Under the pieces are notes generated by a model. That model searched no databases. It was not told the origin of the DNA and saw only the letters and a program-made list of their open reading frames with translations. From Lentimicrobium sp. (GTDB lineage Bacteria > Bacteroidota > Bacteroidia > Bacteroidales > Lentimicrobiaceae), in NCBI GenBank assembly GCA_023957275.1, contig JAMLHF010000004.1, forward strand, positions 1 to 49,658: a stretch of DNA of 49,658 nucleotides. The letters are read 5' to 3'. Positions 28,121 through 36,041 of this stretch are shown piece after piece (position 1 is the first letter of the stretch; every line of letters starts with the position of its first letter). The position numbers and the translations under genes were made by a program.

Positions 28121-28757
28121 CAGGCCTACTGATTATTCAGGAACCCGGTAAACCATGGCATTCACATGCATGCCGGCGCCCACTGAGGCAAAAGCAAAGT
28201 GATCTCCGGGATTCAGCCTGTGATTATCCACTTCTTTATGAACAATCAGGTCGTAAAGTATCGGAAGTGTGGCTACAGAGTTGTTGCCCAGCCAGGAGAT
28301 GGTCATTGGCATTGAAAATTCAGGACGTTCTGTAATTCCATAAAGTTCATAGAGCCTGTTTACAATGGCATCGTCCATTTTTTCATTGGCCTGATGAATC
28401 AGTATCCGCTCAATGTGGGTAATTGGCAGGCCGCTTTTGTCGATGGCCATTTTTATGGCAGCGGGAACTGTTTTTAATGCATATTCGTAAAGTTTACGAC
28501 CATTCATTTTCAGGTAAACATTACGCTTGTCTTCCGGATTGTAAGAGCCTGCCATTCGCAGCAAATATGCGTGCTCAAGGGCGTCGGTCCTTGTAACATG
28601 CGACAGGATGCCAACCGGTGTTTCACTTTCAACTGCACTCAGCACAACAGCACCGGCTCCATCGGAATAAATCATGCTGTCACGGTCGTGGGGGTCGCTG
28701 ATGCGGGAAAGCGTTTCCGAGCCAATAACAAGAATATGTTTGGCATCTCCCGATTTT

Positions 28758-28768
28758 ATAAAGTAATT
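28758..28768. repeat. Left target-site duplication of the second IS
   Basis: ATAAAGTAATT at 28758-28768 recurs exactly at 30347-30357, the two borders of the second IS inside the KAS III gene. Confidence 0.92.
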
Positions 28769-28824
28769 CAACTTTCGCAAGTTCAATAAATCCTTGGGAA
28801 TGAAATAAAAAGCAGCATAATTAT

Positions 28825-28855
28825 TTTGTCATGTTATTGATAATCAATAACTTTG
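28825..28855 (+). promoter_or_regulatory. Transposase promoter inside the second IS
   Basis: TTTG (28825-28828), a 19-base spacer and TAACTTTG (28848-28855) make a near-perfect Bacteroidota promoter, about 25 bases before the transposase ATG at 28881. Confidence 0.82.
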
Positions 28856-28880
28856 TTTTGCCAAACAAACAAAATAAAAT

Positions 28881-30326
28881 ATGCTGCCAAACAAAAGTAC
28901 AACAATCGTTTCAGAGGTAAAAGACTTTTTTACTTCAAGTGAAAAGGCAATTTATACAGTTCTTACGATTTTAAGTTCTTTGACATTATCAGAAAAGCAT
29001 TTGGGCTTAGCAAGCAAATGCAACAACAAGCATAAAAACATCAACAAGTTATTGTTGGTTGTGATGTTTCCTTTTTTTGAAGTAAAAGACGCCTGGAATT
29101 ATGGGCAATCAAGCCTTTATCCAGCTTTTAGGTGTGGCAAGGATGTTTTTTACCGTTTGCTGAACGATTATAATATACCTTGGCGTAAGATATCCTATAA
29201 GCTAACCATGCAACTTATAGGCAAGACAACTGACAAGAATAAAGAAAGTAGTGGTGAGTTACCAAGTTGCCTGATAGTTGATGATACTGACCTACCAAAA
29301 ACGGGAAGACGCATGGAGCTGATAGGCAAGGTATTTTCTCATGTAACCCAGAAAAGCGTATTGGCATTCAAGGGTTTGTTTTTGGGCTATCACGATGGGA
29401 AAAGCTTTTTTGCAATGGACTTTTCATTACATGGAGAAGAGGGGAAAAACAAGAAAAAGCCTTATGGACTTTCAACAAAACAAATGAAAGCCCGCTATTC
29501 AAAACGCCGTGACAAAAGTTCACCAGGCAGCATACGGAAGCAGGAGTATTTTACGACCAAGATCGACAACATGATAGAGATGGTACGCACTGCCATTGGA
29601 CAAGGGCTTCGGTTTGATTATATGTTGGTTGATAGTTGGTTTACCTGCTATGCACTTGTTAAGTTCGTTTCCTCACGCCGATTCGGTTGTCATCTGCTTG
29701 GCATGGCTAAAATGGGAAAAACGAGGTATTTGTTTAACGGGAAAAAGCTTACATCTAAAGAAATCATCGATTGCTTGCGCAAGCAAAAAAAATTGAAACG
29801 CTCAAAACAATTAAAGTGTTACTATAGCGATGCCTTGGTTGACTTTAATGGCATACAGGTAAAGCTATTCTTCTGTAAGACCTCCCGCAAAGGCAAATGG
29901 AATGTATTGTTAACCACAAACCAGGAATTGGGCTTTGAGCAAGCTTACAAAATTTACGCCATCCGATGGTCTATAGAAGTTTTCTTCAAGGAAAGCAAAC
30001 AATACCTGGGGCTTGGAAAATGCCAGTCGCAGGATTTTGATGCCCAAATAGCAAGCACAACTATTTGTATGCTACAATATAACTTGCTTTCGGTTGCTAA
30101 ACGGTTTACTGATTACGAATCGCTGGGCGAAATGTTCCGTAGCACAAACGCCGAAACAATACAACTTACTCTGGCAGAAAGACTGTGGCAATTAATCGTA
30201 GACGTGCTAGCTGATTTAGCCGAACTGATCGAAATTGACACTGATTTGTTAATGGAGAAGCTAATATCAGATAATCAAAGAATTACAAAACTAACAAATT
30301 ACAAAGCCCTACTGCAAGCAGGGTAA
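28881..30326 (+). CDS. IS4-family DDE transposase
   Basis: The 481-residue transposase has the catalytic Asp cluster LIVDDTDLPKTG (Asp134/135/137), a second Asp at 251 (MLVDSWFTC) and Glu366 inside the IS4 signature Y-x2-R-x3-E-x6-K (YAIRWSIEVFFKESK). The basic stretch KARYSKRRDKSS around residues 203-214 is probably DNA-binding. The frame is intact and ends 20 bases before the right end of the element. Its AT-rich, lysine-rich make-up differs from the surrounding chromosome. It is unrelated in detail to the first IS transposase beyond the shared catalytic fold. Confidence 0.94.
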   Translation: MLPNKSTTIVSEVKDFFTSSEKAIYTVLTILSSLTLSEKHLGLASKCNNKHKNINKLLLVVMFPFFEVKDAWNYGQSSLYPAFRCGKDVFYRLLNDYNIPWRKISYKLTMQLIGKTTDKNKESSGELPSCLIVDDTDLPKTGRRMELIGKVFSHVTQKSVLAFKGLFLGYHDGKSFFAMDFSLHGEEGKNKKKPYGLSTKQMKARYSKRRDKSSPGSIRKQEYFTTKIDNMIEMVRTAIGQGLRFDYMLVDSWFTCYALVKFVSSRRFGCHLLGMAKMGKTRYLFNGKKLTSKEIIDCLRKQKKLKRSKQLKCYYSDALVDFNGIQVKLFFCKTSRKGKWNVLLTTNQELGFEQAYKIYAIRWSIEVFFKESKQYLGLGKCQSQDFDAQIASTTICMLQYNLLSVAKRFTDYESLGEMFRSTNAETIQLTLAERLWQLIVDVLADLAELIEIDTDLLMEKLISDNQRITKLTNYKALLQAG

Positions 30327-30346
30327 ACTGAGCTTGCGAAAGTTAA

Positions 30347-30357
30347 ATAAAGTAATT
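30347..30357. repeat. Right target-site duplication of the second IS
   Basis: ATAAAGTAATT, exact copy of 28758-28768; it encodes the NYFI region of the interrupted protein on the minus strand. Confidence 0.92.
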
Positions 30358-30804
30358 TGCCTGAATCAGGGCCTGAAGCCATCCCGGGCAGCCAAAAGGC
30401 AGGTCATAGGCAACCGTAAACGGGTTTTCGATGGCCAGTTTGTGCTTTACCCTTGAAGCAAGGGCCGGGACAAAGTCAGAGTGGGTTCCCCCGGACTTCA
30501 CATCACCGAAATTGTGGGCGACAATGATATAATCAAGCGTCTCTTTATCGATGCCTGATGAGGCAATTGCTTTTTCGGCAGCAAAAAATGCGATATCGGA
30601 ACAAACCAGATCGTCTTCAACATAGCGCCTTTCATCAATTCCGGTGATCAGTTGAAATTTGGAAATGATTTCTTCATTCGGGCGGTTGATCGGCTGACCG
30701 TTTGATTCGAGAAATTCGCTTTTCAGGAATTCAGAATTGGGTATTTGCCGTGTAGGCAGGTAGCTGCCTGAACCGGTGATTACTGCGCAGATATTGTGTG
30801 ACAT

Positions 30805-31104
30805 TTTTTTTTGTTCTTGTTAAAAAATATGGTTTACCTGCTGCTGGTGGTTGCAGGTAAACCAGCACTGATCCCTGACATGGGCCGAAGTTTAATTGTG
30901 AAAATTCATATTGCAAAGATACATGCAATATTAACAGGTTCGTTTAGTTTCTGAAAAGATTGAATTCCGTTTAGCCGGAGGTGTGTTTATGGCTGCCTGA
31001 AGCAGTACGGGTTTCTGGCTGATGGAACATATCGGGGCCGAAAACGGAAAAATTCAACAAAGCAGGATGGGTTAGCTGATTGCTGCCATTCAGTCTCTGT
31101 TTCT
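30805..31104 (-). promoter_or_regulatory. Intergenic region with putative promoter of the split KAS III gene
   Basis: On the minus strand TATCTTTG (30921-30914) fits TAnnTTTG, about 110 bases before the KAS III ATG at 30804; a matching -33 is weak. The rest of this 300-base gap shows no gene or stable hairpin that I could recognise. Confidence 0.5.
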
Positions 31105-31674
31105 TTACTGATTTATGCTCAATGCCAATTTGAGAACGGTTTCAAAGTCATCAACAGGGCTATTGAACGTCAAAAAATAGAGCGATCTCGCATGTTCAAT
31201 CATCAGGTGAGATTCGGGAATGCGCAGGTATGCGGGGTTGAGGCCGTTTTCTCCCAGCCTTATGCGGTCAAGGGCGTCGGCATCCTTCAGCAATGCGACA
31301 GTCAGCCAGTCGGGGTCGTTTCTGCTGAGTTCCTTGCCAAGTGAATGATAGGCCACGGCTTTCCCTATAACCGGAATGTCGGCAGCTGATACACCATTTT
31401 CTGTAAACAGGCTGATGTACTCCGGCAGTTTGTAATTGGCGGCATCAGGACCATGTTGCGTGCAATAACCGTCATGTTTGCGGGCCATATCATGCACGTA
31501 TGCAGCGAAAAATGCACTACTGGCCTCGGACAGGGCTCCGGTGCGCATTCCCAGAAGCAGCACATGGCTCATTACCCTGTAAGTGTGCATGGTTCCATGC
31601 AGATTGCTGACATGGTCAAATTGCTCCTCCCGAAGGTTAAACTGATTAAAGGATATGTGGTAGGGAGTGTTCAA
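31105..31674 (-). CDS. HD-domain metal-dependent phosphohydrolase-like protein
   Basis: HD-domain proteins are mostly metal-dependent phosphohydrolases acting on nucleotides. Here the first His lies in NLHGTMHTYRVM, the HD pair in AAYVHDMARKHDG, a further His in AVAYHSLGKE, and the last Asp in LLKDADALDRIR, which is the family order. The protein has about 189 residues. The only usable start upstream of the domain is a TTG at 31674 that falls inside the last unit of an 8-bp tandem repeat. An in-frame TGA lies two repeat units earlier. The native start may therefore have been overwritten by the array. The substrate is unknown. Confidence 0.82.
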   Translation of the reverse strand: MNTPYHISFNQFNLREEQFDHVSNLHGTMHTYRVMSHVLLLGMRTGALSEASSAFFAAYVHDMARKHDGYCTQHGPDAANYKLPEYISLFTENGVSAADIPVIGKAVAYHSLGKELSRNDPDWLTVALLKDADALDRIRLGENGLNPAYLRIPESHLMIEHARSLYFLTFNSPVDDFETVLKLALSINQ

Positions 31675-31810
31675 GTGTTCGGGTGTTCAGGTGTTCGGGT
31701 GTTCAGGTGTTCGGGTGTTCAGGTGTTCGGGTGTTCAGGTGTTCGGGTGTTCGGGTGTTCGGGTGTTCAGGTGTTCAGGTGTTCGGGTGTTCGGGTGTTC
31801 GGGTGTTCAG
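31667..31810. repeat. 8-bp tandem repeat array, 18 copies
   Basis: Eighteen perfect-length units of GTGTTC(A/G)G, the A and G variants partly alternating, fill 144 bases without interruption; the first unit is GTGTTCAA. The array lies between marC and the HD-domain gene and includes the latter's apparent TTG start. Read on the + strand it happens to be open in one frame (V-F-x-C-S-G-V-x), but no start signal or known protein supports coding. An 8-base unit changes reading frame and spacing with every gain or loss. Confidence 0.97.
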
Positions 31811-31903
31811 TTTAACGGGCGATATGTGATCAATCGTGCCTAGCTGCTTTTCCGAAGAAGGTTTATCATGATGCGTTAAATATAAACCGGCTCGCTTAAT
31901 TCG

Positions 31904-32554
31904 TTACATTGCCGGGTTAATCCGGAAAATTGATTGGAGTATTGGTTTAAGACCAGCGAAGAAAAATTCCACGGCAATTACCATCATTATCAGCCCCATG
32001 AGTTTCATGGTGATTTTATTTCCGGTCTCTCCAAGCAGTCTGCCGATTTTACCGGCTCCCAGCAGTACAACGTAGGTCAGTGCAAGGGTGATGACAATGG
32101 TCAGGATAAGAATGACTTTGAGTGACAGGTGGGCGCTGTCTTCCATCAGGACAATGGCGTTCGTAATTGCCCCGGGTCCGGCAATAATCGGGATTCCCAG
32201 CGGTGTAACAGAGATGTCATCCACATATTTCTTAACCATTTCCTCGTCCATTTTGATCTTGCTGATTCTGGCCTGCAGCAGGTCGAAGCCCATGATGAAA
32301 AAAATGATCCCGCCGACAACCCTGAAACCGTCGACCGAGATGCCAAAAAACCTGAACATCAGCTGTCCGCTGAAAGCAAAAAGCAGCAATGTAATGAAAG
32401 CCGTGAATACCGCCTTCAGCGCAGTTCTCTTACGCTGTTTATCCGTAAGGTCAGCGGTCATTGTCATGAACACCGGCATCACGCCCAGTGGGTTGATGAT
32501 GGCAAAGAAGGAGGTGAAGTAAAGGATTCCGATGGTCAGAAGTTCGTGATTCAT
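31904..32554 (-). CDS. MarC-family integral membrane protein
   Basis: This 216-residue protein has about six membrane segments and the MarC/NAAT family hallmarks: FFAIINPLGVMPVFMTMT near the N-terminus, GGIIFFIMGFDLLQ in the middle and SVTPLGIPIIAGPGAITNAI. Despite the old name (multiple antibiotic resistance), the family has no proven transport substrate. It lies 60 bases downstream of ftcD on the same strand and may be transcribed with it, but there is no known link to histidine breakdown. Confidence 0.94.
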   Translation of the reverse strand: MNHELLTIGILYFTSFFAIINPLGVMPVFMTMTADLTDKQRKRTALKAVFTAFITLLLFAFSGQLMFRFFGISVDGFRVVGGIIFFIMGFDLLQARISKIKMDEEMVKKYVDDISVTPLGIPIIAGPGAITNAIVLMEDSAHLSLKVILILTIVITLALTYVVLLGAGKIGRLLGETGNKITMKLMGLIMMVIAVEFFFAGLKPILQSIFRINPAM

Positions 32555-32614
32555 GTTTCGGGTAGGTTGAATAACCCGCTGTACCGATCAAAGCACAGCG
32601 GGTTACAATAATGC

Positions 32615-34303
32615 TCAGGCATTGATTTTTTGATTGACAATCTCCAGTATCTGTTCTTCCATCTGCTTTGCATTGCGCTCAATATCAGAGCCTTCTGCTA
32701 ATACGGAAGCAACATATGCTTTATCGTTCAGTCCGGCGGCATTGATCTTGACATTAAGAAATGCGCCCATAACGGCCGAGCGCGCTGCCAGTGCACCAAC
32801 TCCGGCGTCGGATACTGAATTCGGATTCCCGGTTTCAGCCATGGCTTTAAGAATTTCCATGGTTTCAAACGATTTCTTCATCACCCTGAAAGGGATCTCT
32901 ATGGCATAACGGGTCGCCTGCTGAATGGCTTCAGTCCGGGCTGCTTTTTCCTGTTCGCTCCCTTTGGGCAGTCCAAAGGCATCCATAATCCGGTTAAAAG
33001 CATTGGTGTCCTCATCCACAAGCCTGATCAGCTCATCTTTAAGCACCTGCCCTTTTTCGGCCCAGTCTGAAAATTCTTCCCAGCGGTCATCCCAGCCCGG
33101 CTTGTGTGAGGAGAGGTTGGCGACCATGGTTCCGAGTGAAACGCCCAGTGCGCCCATATATGCAGAAATTGATCCTCCGCCGGGCGCAGGGGATTCAGAT
33201 GCGGTTTCATCGGCAAAGGCCGAACAGGTCATATCCATCAGCAATCTGCCCGATTTTTCCTGAAGTACATACTCAATGATTTTTTCTTCAGGATTGAAGG
33301 GTTTCAGGTCGTCGAGGCCCATGGACTTTACGGCAATCCTGATCAGTTCGGCCTCTGAAACCCCAACCGAACGGTTCTGTTTTTTAAGGAAGTACTTTCC
33401 GGCGTCGGTGAACACCTTGAGTGGCGCCAGTCCTACAATTTCGGATCCGGTAACGCGCATTCCCCGTTCCTGCGCTTTCTTACAGGCCTCCTCAAAAGCA
33501 ACATGCACCGGGGTGATGCTGATGTTGGTGAGATTGATTGAAACCTGGGCGATCCCATATTCCTCTATAAACCAGCCGATGGCTTTACATGCTTTGAGTG
33601 AGCCCGGGATATTTACCGGGTTGCCTTTCTCATCCTTCACGATTTTTCCTGTTACAGGATTTCCTTCGCGCATGGGGCGTCCTTTTTCACGGATATCGAA
33701 TGCCACGGCGTTGGCCCGCCTGGTGGATGTAGTGTTGAGATTTACATTATAAGCTACAAGGAAGTCGCGGGCTCCAACGGCGATGGCGCCGGTTTTGGGA
33801 AGGAACTGTGCCGGGCCGAAGTCCGGCTTTGAGGCTGGGTCGCTGAGCTTTTGCGAAAGCCCTTCATATTCGCCTGAACGGCAAAATGCAAGGTTGCGGC
33901 GTTCGGGAATCCTGGCCGCTTCCTCATAGCAATATACAGGAATCCCAAGTTCTATACCGATGCGCTCGCCCAGTTTGTGGGCATATTTTACCGTTTCTTC
34001 CATTGTGATATTGGCAATGGGCACCAGCGGACACACGTCGGTAGCTCCGAACCGCGGATGAGCGCCCGAGTGTCTGCTCATATCGATCACTTCCATCGCT
34101 TTTTTTACCGCCCTGAATGCAGCCTCAATCACCTGCTCCGGTTCTCCGGCAATGGTTACTACCGTGCGGTTGGTAGCCGCTCCGGGATCAACATCCAGTA
34201 GCCTTACCCCTTCCACGGTTTTGATCTGATCGGTAATTTGCTGTATCACAGCGATGTCGCGCCCCTCGCTGAAATTTGGCACGCATTCAATAATCTGTTT
34301 CAT
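32615..34303 (-). CDS. ftcD: Glutamate formimidoyltransferase / formimidotetrahydrofolate cyclodeaminase
   Basis: This bifunctional enzyme takes the formimino group from N-formiminoglutamate onto tetrahydrofolate, then releases ammonia to give 5,10-methenyl-THF. The 562-residue protein has the formiminotransferase N-terminal domain (ECVPNFSEGRDIAVI, DPGAATNRTVVTIAGEP, MSRHSGAHPRFGATDVCPL with the catalytic-region His). Its C-terminal subdomain follows to about 330, and then a cyclodeaminase domain from about residue 345 (ASESPAPGGGSISAYMGALG). Full fusion, as in vertebrates and many Bacteroidota. It follows hutI by 111 bases on the same strand. Confidence 0.97.
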   Translation of the reverse strand: MKQIIECVPNFSEGRDIAVIQQITDQIKTVEGVRLLDVDPGAATNRTVVTIAGEPEQVIEAAFRAVKKAMEVIDMSRHSGAHPRFGATDVCPLVPIANITMEETVKYAHKLGERIGIELGIPVYCYEEAARIPERRNLAFCRSGEYEGLSQKLSDPASKPDFGPAQFLPKTGAIAVGARDFLVAYNVNLNTTSTRRANAVAFDIREKGRPMREGNPVTGKIVKDEKGNPVNIPGSLKACKAIGWFIEEYGIAQVSINLTNISITPVHVAFEEACKKAQERGMRVTGSEIVGLAPLKVFTDAGKYFLKKQNRSVGVSEAELIRIAVKSMGLDDLKPFNPEEKIIEYVLQEKSGRLLMDMTCSAFADETASESPAPGGGSISAYMGALGVSLGTMVANLSSHKPGWDDRWEEFSDWAEKGQVLKDELIRLVDEDTNAFNRIMDAFGLPKGSEQEKAARTEAIQQATRYAIEIPFRVMKKSFETMEILKAMAETGNPNSVSDAGVGALAARSAVMGAFLNVKINAAGLNDKAYVASVLAEGSDIERNAKQMEEQILEIVNQKINA

Positions 34304-34414
34304 TGAGTTGAGTTTTAGCTATTTGTTATTTTTTACTTTCAGGTAAAGAAGTTCATTTCTGCTGCCGGATAACCCGATTCAGCGCTTGAACGCAGCCTTA
34401 TGCAGGCGGGAGGC

Positions 34415-35680
34415 TCACATATTGATGATTTCCCCGTTCAGCACTGCGGTTTCAGCTTTGTTGCTACCGTAGGCGTATGGCATAAATTCAATGGTCGGTA
34501 TGGGTTTGGTAATATAAAAGTTGGCCTTTTTACCCCTGGCAATGCTTCCGTACTGGTCACTGATACCCATGGCATAAGCGCCATTGATGGTACAGGCATT
34601 GAATGATTCTTCCGGAGTCATCCGGAACATGATGCACCCCATCGAAAGGATCAGTTGCATATTCCCGGAAGGGGAGGAGCCGGGATTAAAATCGCTGGCC
34701 AGAGCAATGGGCAGCCCTGCTTCAATCATCTTACGGGCCGGTGCGTGTACCATGTTTAAAAAGAATGCGGCACCCGGCAGCAGGGTGGGCATGGTTTCTG
34801 AATCCTTCAGTGCTGAAATCTCTTCTTCACCGGTATATTCAAGGTGATCAACCGAAAGTGCGTCATACTTAACGCCTACCTGTATGCCTCCTGAATAATC
34901 AAGTTCATTGGCATGGATTTTCGGACGAAGCCCGTATTTAATGCCGGCCATCAGTATGCGTTCGGTTTCGTCTGGGGTGAAGAATCCCCTGTCGCAGAAA
35001 ACATCGATGTAATCAGCAAGGTTGGCCGCAGATACCTGAGGTATCATCTCATTGATAATCAGGTCAACATATTCGCCCTGTTTGCCTTTATATTCCGCCG
35101 GTACTGCATGAGCCCCGAGAAAGGTTGCTTTAATGGTGAGGGGGCTGAGCATCCTCAGGCGTTGGATTACCCGCAGCATTTTTAGTTCATCCCCGGTATT
35201 CAGACCATACCCGCTTTTGATTTCGACGGCGCCTGTGCCGTATGCTATGATTTCGTTCAGGCGTTCAAGTGCCTGTTCCGTCAATTCTTCTTCCGATGCT
35301 TCGTGCAGCCGTTTGGCAGAATTGAGGATGCCACCGCCCCTTTTGGCGATTTCCTCGTATGAAAGACCTTTAATCTTATCCACATACTCAATTTCACGGC
35401 TGCCCGCATAAACCAGGTGTGTATGCGAATCGCAGAATGAAGGGAATACCATCCGGCCCCTTGCATCAATAATTCTGACACCGGGCTCGTCGTACAAGGC
35501 ACCATCAAGCTGGCTCATGTGCCCGAAATCACTGATGATGCTTCCTTCGGTGAGAAGCCAGGCATCCTCAAGACTCCCGAAAACAGACATTTCTTTACCC
35601 GCCCTGAAGGCTACTTCACCATTGTCTATCCCTGCCAGGGATTTGATATTGATAACCAGCAACTTATTAAATTCCGGCAT
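34415..35680 (-). CDS. hutI: Imidazolonepropionase (HutI)
   Basis: HutI hydrolyses 4-imidazolone-5-propanoate to N-formiminoglutamate, the third step of histidine degradation and the substrate source for FtcD next door. The 421-residue amidohydrolase has the metal-binding HTH at residues 86-88 (CDSHTHLVYAGSREIE), GGGILNSAKRLHEAS, EIKSGYGLNTGDELKML, the metal His region AHAVPAEYKGK, KIHANELDYSGG and ALASDFNPGSSPSGNM. All are HutI signatures. A Bacteroidota -7 element lies about 39 bases upstream. HutH and HutU are not in this window. Confidence 0.97.
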   Translation of the reverse strand: MPEFNKLLVINIKSLAGIDNGEVAFRAGKEMSVFGSLEDAWLLTEGSIISDFGHMSQLDGALYDEPGVRIIDARGRMVFPSFCDSHTHLVYAGSREIEYVDKIKGLSYEEIAKRGGGILNSAKRLHEASEEELTEQALERLNEIIAYGTGAVEIKSGYGLNTGDELKMLRVIQRLRMLSPLTIKATFLGAHAVPAEYKGKQGEYVDLIINEMIPQVSAANLADYIDVFCDRGFFTPDETERILMAGIKYGLRPKIHANELDYSGGIQVGVKYDALSVDHLEYTGEEEISALKDSETMPTLLPGAAFFLNMVHAPARKMIEAGLPIALASDFNPGSSPSGNMQLILSMGCIMFRMTPEESFNACTINGAYAMGISDQYGSIARGKKANFYITKPIPTIEFMPYAYGSNKAETAVLNGEIINM

Positions 35681-35718
35681 GACGATCTCCCTTTCTTGAT
35701 TTTGATCTGGAACCTGTG

Positions 35719-35726
35719 CAAAGGTA
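35719..35726 (-). promoter_or_regulatory. Putative -7 element of hutI-ftcD
   Basis: On the minus strand TACCTTTG fits TAnnTTTG and predicts a start near 35712, about 33 bases before the hutI ATG at 35680. A -33 element is not obvious. Confidence 0.5.
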
Positions 35727-35861
35727 TAAATTTAGGTTGATTGCAGCTGCCCGAACATTCTGCCTTCGGATTTCGGAGTTCTGCTCTTCGTTTATAGCCG
35801 TATAAAGCTGAGTTATTGCATTATTTTAGTTGAATTCTGTGATCTGAACGGAGTTTTTTTC

Positions 35862-35869
35862 TATTTTTG
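35862..35869 (+). promoter_or_regulatory. Putative -7 element upstream of the S8 protease gene
   Basis: TATTTTTG fits TAnnTTTG but lies about 170 bases before the ATG at 36042, so the leader would be long. No other candidate was seen in the 36-kb divergent gap (35681-36041), which otherwise holds no gene. Confidence 0.4.
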
Positions 35870-36041
35870 GCCTGCTGATCTGTTGAGGGTATGGCCCGGG
35901 ACAATAACCCGCAATGCCGGCTTTCGCGCCGCAACAAAACCTGTGGTTTAGCGGTTTAATACAGGAGGGATTCTGTGCGGTCAGCCGGCCGTTTTAATTC
36001 AGGATATTCCAAAAATGCAATAAATAACACATTTTCTGTTT

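Larger units (their letters stand above)
28769..30346 (+). mobile_element. Complete IS4-type insertion sequence (about 1578 bp)
   Basis: The ends share the inverted repeat AACTTTCGCAAG(T/C)TCA: left at 28770-28785, right complement at about 30329-30344. They are flanked by the 11-bp direct repeat ATAAAGTAATT. One or two bases at the extreme tips do not match, so the exact boundary is uncertain by a base. One intact transposase gene with its own promoter fills the element. It interrupts the KAS III gene in the opposite orientation. The element differs from the IS at 16056 in ends, size and transposase sequence. Confidence 0.94.
28133..30804 (-). pseudogene. 3-oxoacyl-ACP synthase III family gene, split by an IS
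   Basis: The 5' part is 30804-30347 and the 3' part is 28757-28133. Joining them with one copy of the 11-bp target repeat gives an unbroken 360-residue KAS III-type protein reading QANYFIKSGDAK across the join. KAS III enzymes condense an acyl-CoA with malonyl-ACP to start fatty acid or related chains. The active-site Cys139 (LPFGCPGW) is in the 5' part; the His274 (ILIHQANE) and Asn311 (LGNNSVAT) partners are in the 3' part, so neither fragment can be active. The 5' fragment now ends at a TAA supplied by the IS end. It is probably a paralogue rather than the sole FabH. The gene appears freshly broken: no other lesions are seen. Confidence 0.95.

Noticed and set aside
31667-31810. CRISPR array
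   Set aside because: Units are 8 bases and directly adjacent, with no spacers and no cas genes nearby.
31453-31815. A + strand frame through the octamer array giving V-F-x-C-S-G-V-x repeats
   Set aside because: The frame is open only because of the repeat composition and overlaps the HD-domain gene antisense; no start signal or known family supports it.
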